A stretch of 15,332 nt of DNA, taken from positions 1-15,332 of the forward strand of contig CAYMHW010000054.1 in assembly GCA_964390365.1 (NCBI GenBank), given 5' to 3'. A model generated the notes under the pieces. It was not told the DNA's origin, searched no databases, and saw only the letters and a program-made list of their open reading frames with translations. How positions within the stretch are numbered: the first letter of the stretch is position 1; each line of letters starts with the position of its first letter. Position numbers and translations under genes: made by a program. Positions 12,312-15,332 of this stretch are shown here, in pieces. This DNA comes from JALQTD01 sp964390365. GTDB lineage: Bacteria; Bacteroidota; Bacteroidia; Flavobacteriales_D; Sanyastnellaceae.

Positions 12312-13823
12312 ATGAATTACGCCTCCGAACTTTATTTGCCCGTGTTCCGTGCGGTCGGGAAGATTGCCGATGAACAGGGCATTCGCGCTTTTGCCATTGG
12401 CGGATTTGTTCGCGACTTGCTCATCCAGCGCAAGAGCAAGGACATTGACATCGTCTGCGAAGGGAGCGGGATTGAACTCGCTCGGGCGGCTGCAGCTGCG
12501 CTGAAAGCCGGGCGGGTTACTGTGTTCAAGACGTATGGAACCGCCATGTTCCGTTGGAACGACCTCGAGATCGAGTTCGTGGGCGCGCGCAAGGAGTCGT
12601 ATTCTCGTGGAAGCCGGAATCCGGATGTGGAGCCGGGCACCTTGACCGATGACCAAAACCGACGCGACTTCACCATCAACGCCCTCGCCCTTTCCCTCAA
12701 TCGGGAGACGTTTGGGGATTTGGTGGACCCGTTTGGGGGGTTGAATGACTTGAAGCGGGGCATCATTCGGACGCCGTTGGACCCCGACATCACCTTCTCG
12801 GATGACCCGTTGCGGATGCTGCGGGCGGTGCGGTTCGCTACGCAGTTGGGCTTCGAAATCGAGCCCGATTGCTTCGAGGCCATTGCCCGCAACGCGCGCC
12901 GACTGGAGATCATCACGCCGGAGCGCATCCACACTGAACTCAACAAGATCATCAGTGCGCCGCGACCTTCCACGGGTTTCAAATTGCTGTTCAAGTCGAA
13001 ACTGCTCCACGAGTTCTTCCCGGAAATGGTGGCGCTCCAGGGCGTCGAATGGCGAAATGGCATCGGGCACAAGGACAACTTTTACCACACGCTCGAAGTG
13101 CTCGACAACGTGGCCGAACACAGCGACAACCTGTGGCTGCGTTGGGCTGCCATCCTGCACGACATTGCGAAACCGCCGACCAAGCGCTTCCACCCGGAGG
13201 CCGGCTGGACTTTCCACGGCCACGAGGACCGCGGATCCCGCATGGTGCCCAAGTTGTTCAAGCGACTGAAATTGCCGATGGACCAAAAGATGCGCTTCGT
13301 CCAAAAGCTCGTCCTGCTGCACCTCCGCCCCATCGCCCTCACAAAGAATGAAATCACGGACAGCGCCGTGCGGCGGTTGCTCTTCGAAGCCGGTGACGAC
13401 ATCGACGACCTGATGATCTTGTGTCGGGCGGACATCACGTCGAAGAATGAGGCGAAGGTGAAGCGGTATTTGGCCAATTACGACCAGGTCCTCATCAAGC
13501 TGCGCGAGGTGGAGGAAAAGGACCACGTGCGCAATTTCCAGCCGCCCGTGAGCGGCGAAGACATCATGCAACTGTTCGACATTCCGCCGAGCCGGCCTGT
13601 AGGCGATCTGAAAAACGTCATCAAGGAAGCCATCCTGGACGGCATCATCCCCAACGAACCTCGCGCCGCGCGCGCCCTGTTGCTCGAGCGAGGAACGGCG
13701 ATGGGATTGCAGGCCGTCATGGACCCCGACGAACTCCCCGACCGTCCGGTCGCGCCTGAAAAGCCGGAACCCGCACCGGCGCAGCCGCGCAAGCGACCGC
13801 GCCGACCGCGCAAGCCCGCCTGA
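12312..13823 (+). CDS. cca: CCA tRNA nucleotidyltransferase with HD domain
   Basis: This class II nucleotidyltransferase would add or repair the 3' CCA of tRNAs. The 503 residues show the catalytic head at the N-terminus: AIGGFVRDLL (28-37) and the metal-binding DID at 44-46, then RRDFTINALAL (117-127), a DPFGG turn near 139 and LRMLRAVRFATQLGF (167-181). An HD domain follows with NFYHTLEVL near 256-264 and HDIAKPPTK at 283-291. The C-terminus ends in a low-complexity Pro/Arg/Lys tail (about 480-503), unusual for Cca and probably RNA-contacting (inference). HD-bearing family members can also have phosphohydrolase or poly(A) polymerase roles. The local tRNA-Met lacks an encoded CCA, which supports CCA addition. 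The gene abuts glnS, with adjoining stops forming TGATCA. Confidence 0.92.
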   Translation: MNYASELYLPVFRAVGKIADEQGIRAFAIGGFVRDLLIQRKSKDIDIVCEGSGIELARAAAAALKAGRVTVFKTYGTAMFRWNDLEIEFVGARKESYSRGSRNPDVEPGTLTDDQNRRDFTINALALSLNRETFGDLVDPFGGLNDLKRGIIRTPLDPDITFSDDPLRMLRAVRFATQLGFEIEPDCFEAIARNARRLEIITPERIHTELNKIISAPRPSTGFKLLFKSKLLHEFFPEMVALQGVEWRNGIGHKDNFYHTLEVLDNVAEHSDNLWLRWAAILHDIAKPPTKRFHPEAGWTFHGHEDRGSRMVPKLFKRLKLPMDQKMRFVQKLVLLHLRPIALTKNEITDSAVRRLLFEAGDDIDDLMILCRADITSKNEAKVKRYLANYDQVLIKLREVEEKDHVRNFQPPVSGEDIMQLFDIPPSRPVGDLKNVIKEAILDGIIPNEPRAARALLLERGTAMGLQAVMDPDELPDRPVAPEKPEPAPAQPRKRPRRPRKPA

Positions 13824-15332
13824 TCAGCCCTTCCAGCCGTCTTTCAGCGTCACGGCCCGGTTGAACACCGGAGCGCCGGGACGCGCGTGCTTCGAATCGA
13901 GGGTGAAGTAACCGAGGCGCGTGAATTGGTACGACACGCCCGTTTCCGCCTCTCCCAAGTACGGCTCCACCTTCGCGCCCTTCAGGACTTCCAAGCTGTC
14001 CGGGTTCACGAACTGCATGAAATCCACGTCCGACTTGGCATCCGGAGACGGCTCGCTGAACAGGCGGTCGTACAACCGCACCTCCGCGTCGACCGCGTGG
14101 TTCGCCTCGACCCAGTGCAACGTGCCTTTCGCTTTGATGCCCGAAGCATCGCTTCCGCTGCGGCTGTTTTCGAAGTACTTCACATGCACTTCCGTCACCT
14201 CGCCCGCGTCGTTCGTCACATGGCCCACGCATTCTACGATGAAGGCGCTCTTGAGTCGCACGATCTTTCCGGGGGCCAAACGGAACCACTTCTTGTTCGC
14301 CTCAATCCGGAAATCCTCTTGTTCGATCCAGAGTTCCCGTCCAAACGGAATGGTCCGGGTGCCGCTTTCAGGGTCTTCGGGGTTGATGGTGGTGGGCATC
14401 CATTCGATCAAGCCTTCGGGGTAGTTCACGATCACCAGCTTGAGCGGTTTCAGCACGGCCATCGCGCGGGGAGCCACCCGATTCAAGTGATCGCGCAGGG
14501 CCCATTCGAGCAGGCTGAAATCGATGACGTTGTTGCGCTTCGCCACGCCCACGCGGTCCGCGAAGTTGCGGATCGACTCGGGCGTGAAGCCCCGGCGGCG
14601 CAAGCCGCTGATGGTGGGCATGCGCGGGTCGTCCCACCCGTCCACCACGCCTTCTTCCACGAGGCGCAACAGCTTGCGCTTTGACATGATGGTGTAATTC
14701 AAATTCAACCGGGCAAATTCCGTTTGTTCAGAAGGGTAAATGCCGAGTTGCTCAATGAACCAATTGTAGAGCGTCCGGTGATTCTCGAACTCGAGCGAGC
14801 ACAGGCTGTGCGTGATGTGTTCGATGGAATCGCTTTGGCCGTGAGCGAAATCGTACATCGGGTAGATGCACCACGCGTCGCCCGTCCGGTGATGGTGCGC
14901 GTACTTGATGCGGTACATGAGCGGATCGCGCATGAGCATGTTCGGATGCGCCATGTCGATTTTTGCACGGAGGACACGCGCACCTTCGGGGAAGGCACCG
15001 GCGCGCATTTGCTCGAAAAGTGCGCGGTTTTCTTCGGGGGAACGATCGCGGAATGGGCTGTGGGTGCCGGGTACGCCGGGTGCTCCTTTCTGGGCTGCGA
15101 TTTCTTCGGGGGTTTGGTCGTCGACGTAGGCCTTGCCGGCGTCGATGAGCTGGAGCGCCATTTGGTACAGCTCTTCGAAGTAATCGCTCGTGTAGAACTC
15201 GCCTCCCTTCCACTCGAAGCCCAGCCACGCGATGTCTTCGCGGATGCTGTTGACGTACTCGGTGTCCTCCTTTTCCGGGTTCGTGTCGTCAAAGCGCAGG
15301 TTCGTGACGCCGCCGTATTTCTCGGCCAAACC
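13824..15332 (-). CDS. glnS: Glutaminyl-tRNA synthetase, N-terminus missing
   Basis: GlnRS charges tRNA-Gln with glutamine in the cytoplasm. About 502 codons are visible; the frame is still open at the right edge. The first visible residues, GLAEKYGG then NLRFDDTNPEKEDTEYV, lie just after the usual HIGH-motif segment, so roughly 50 residues including HIGH are off the window. Visible marks are the class I catalytic core, FARLNLNYTIMSKRKL with the KMSKS-equivalent MSKRKL, and the C-terminal beta-barrel anticodon-binding region (LKLVIVNYPEG through FTRLGYFTLDSKH). LNYTIMSKRKL and the beta-barrel C-terminus identify GlnRS rather than GluRS. The presence of GlnRS suggests direct Gln-tRNA charging. 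Any promoter is outside the window. The stop abuts the stop of cca. Confidence 0.96.
   Translation of the reverse strand, partial: GLAEKYGGVTNLRFDDTNPEKEDTEYVNSIREDIAWLGFEWKGGEFYTSDYFEELYQMALQLIDAGKAYVDDQTPEEIAAQKGAPGVPGTHSPFRDRSPEENRALFEQMRAGAFPEGARVLRAKIDMAHPNMLMRDPLMYRIKYAHHHRTGDAWCIYPMYDFAHGQSDSIEHITHSLCSLEFENHRTLYNWFIEQLGIYPSEQTEFARLNLNYTIMSKRKLLRLVEEGVVDGWDDPRMPTISGLRRRGFTPESIRNFADRVGVAKRNNVIDFSLLEWALRDHLNRVAPRAMAVLKPLKLVIVNYPEGLIEWMPTTINPEDPESGTRTIPFGRELWIEQEDFRIEANKKWFRLAPGKIVRLKSAFIVECVGHVTNDAGEVTEVHVKYFENSRSGSDASGIKAKGTLHWVEANHAVDAEVRLYDRLFSEPSPDAKSDVDFMQFVNPDSLEVLKGAKVEPYLGEAETGVSYQFTRLGYFTLDSKHARPGAPVFNRAVTLKDGWKG

Noticed and set aside
11589..13571. A 660-codon open frame on the minus strand, longer than the genes opposite it
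   Set aside because: It lies wholly antisense to purC's end, tsaC and cca, which have unmistakable motifs. Its translation is rich in His, Arg, Pro and Gln with no domain pattern, as expected for the shadow frame of GC-rich genes.
1..15332. CRISPR arrays, insertion sequences, phage genes, toxin-antitoxin pairs or direct-repeat attachment sites
   Set aside because: No regularly spaced repeats, transposase or integrase motifs, or terminal inverted repeats were seen. The single tRNA has no visible repeat of its 3' end within the window.

Overview
The window looks like a chromosomal housekeeping stretch from a member of the Bacteroidota, probably a Flavobacteriia-like lineage with an unusually GC-rich genome (roughly 60% by eye in the coding core). 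Three things point there: GldF and GldG sequences, which are typical of Bacteroidota gliding/secretion loci; a START-like protein of a type common in that phylum; and repeated TAnnTTTG boxes (the Bacteroidota -7 promoter element) directly before transcription units, with no clear Shine-Dalgarno sites. I see no insertion sequence, phage gene, CRISPR array or toxin-antitoxin pair.

Layout, left to right. (1) 1-469, minus: the start of a signal-peptide-bearing exported protein that runs off the left edge; this end is less GC-rich than the rest. (2) 591-736, minus: tRNA-Met(CAT) with its -7 box and a strong hairpin/U-tract terminator. (3) 837-1223, plus: START-like protein. (4) 3784-1236, minus: a tight operon of 3-oxoadipyl-CoA thiolase (paaJ/pcaF type), PaaY-type hexapeptide protein and the tRNA methyltransferase TrmN6. 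(5) 3848-4969, plus: an isolated family-4 glycosyltransferase. (6) 9655-4966, minus: a SAM hydrolase-family protein, a small ABM-fold protein, an 822-residue GldF-GldG fusion and a DUF4340-like membrane-anchored protein. (7) 9690-13823, plus: phoH, purC, tsaC and cca. (8) 13824-15332, minus: glnS, whose N-terminus lies off the right edge.

The themes are tRNA supply and modification (tRNA-Met without encoded CCA, the Cca enzyme that would add it, TsaC for t6A, TrmN6 for m6A37, GlnRS), an RNA-associated ATPase (PhoH), purine synthesis (PurC), a CoA-linked aromatic catabolism fragment (PaaJ-PaaY), and the membrane part of a Gld-type ABC transporter. Genes are packed very tightly: ATGA and TGATG overlaps inside operons, and convergent genes whose stop codons overlap (TTAA) or abut (TGATCA).

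The points most worth a second look are the GldF-GldG fusion joined to a DUF4340 gene, the SAM hydrolase-family protein with lysine where the catalytic aspartate should be, and the near-leaderless arrangement of TAnnTTTG boxes. I found no convincing wholly new system. The rest is recognisable core metabolism and translation machinery.
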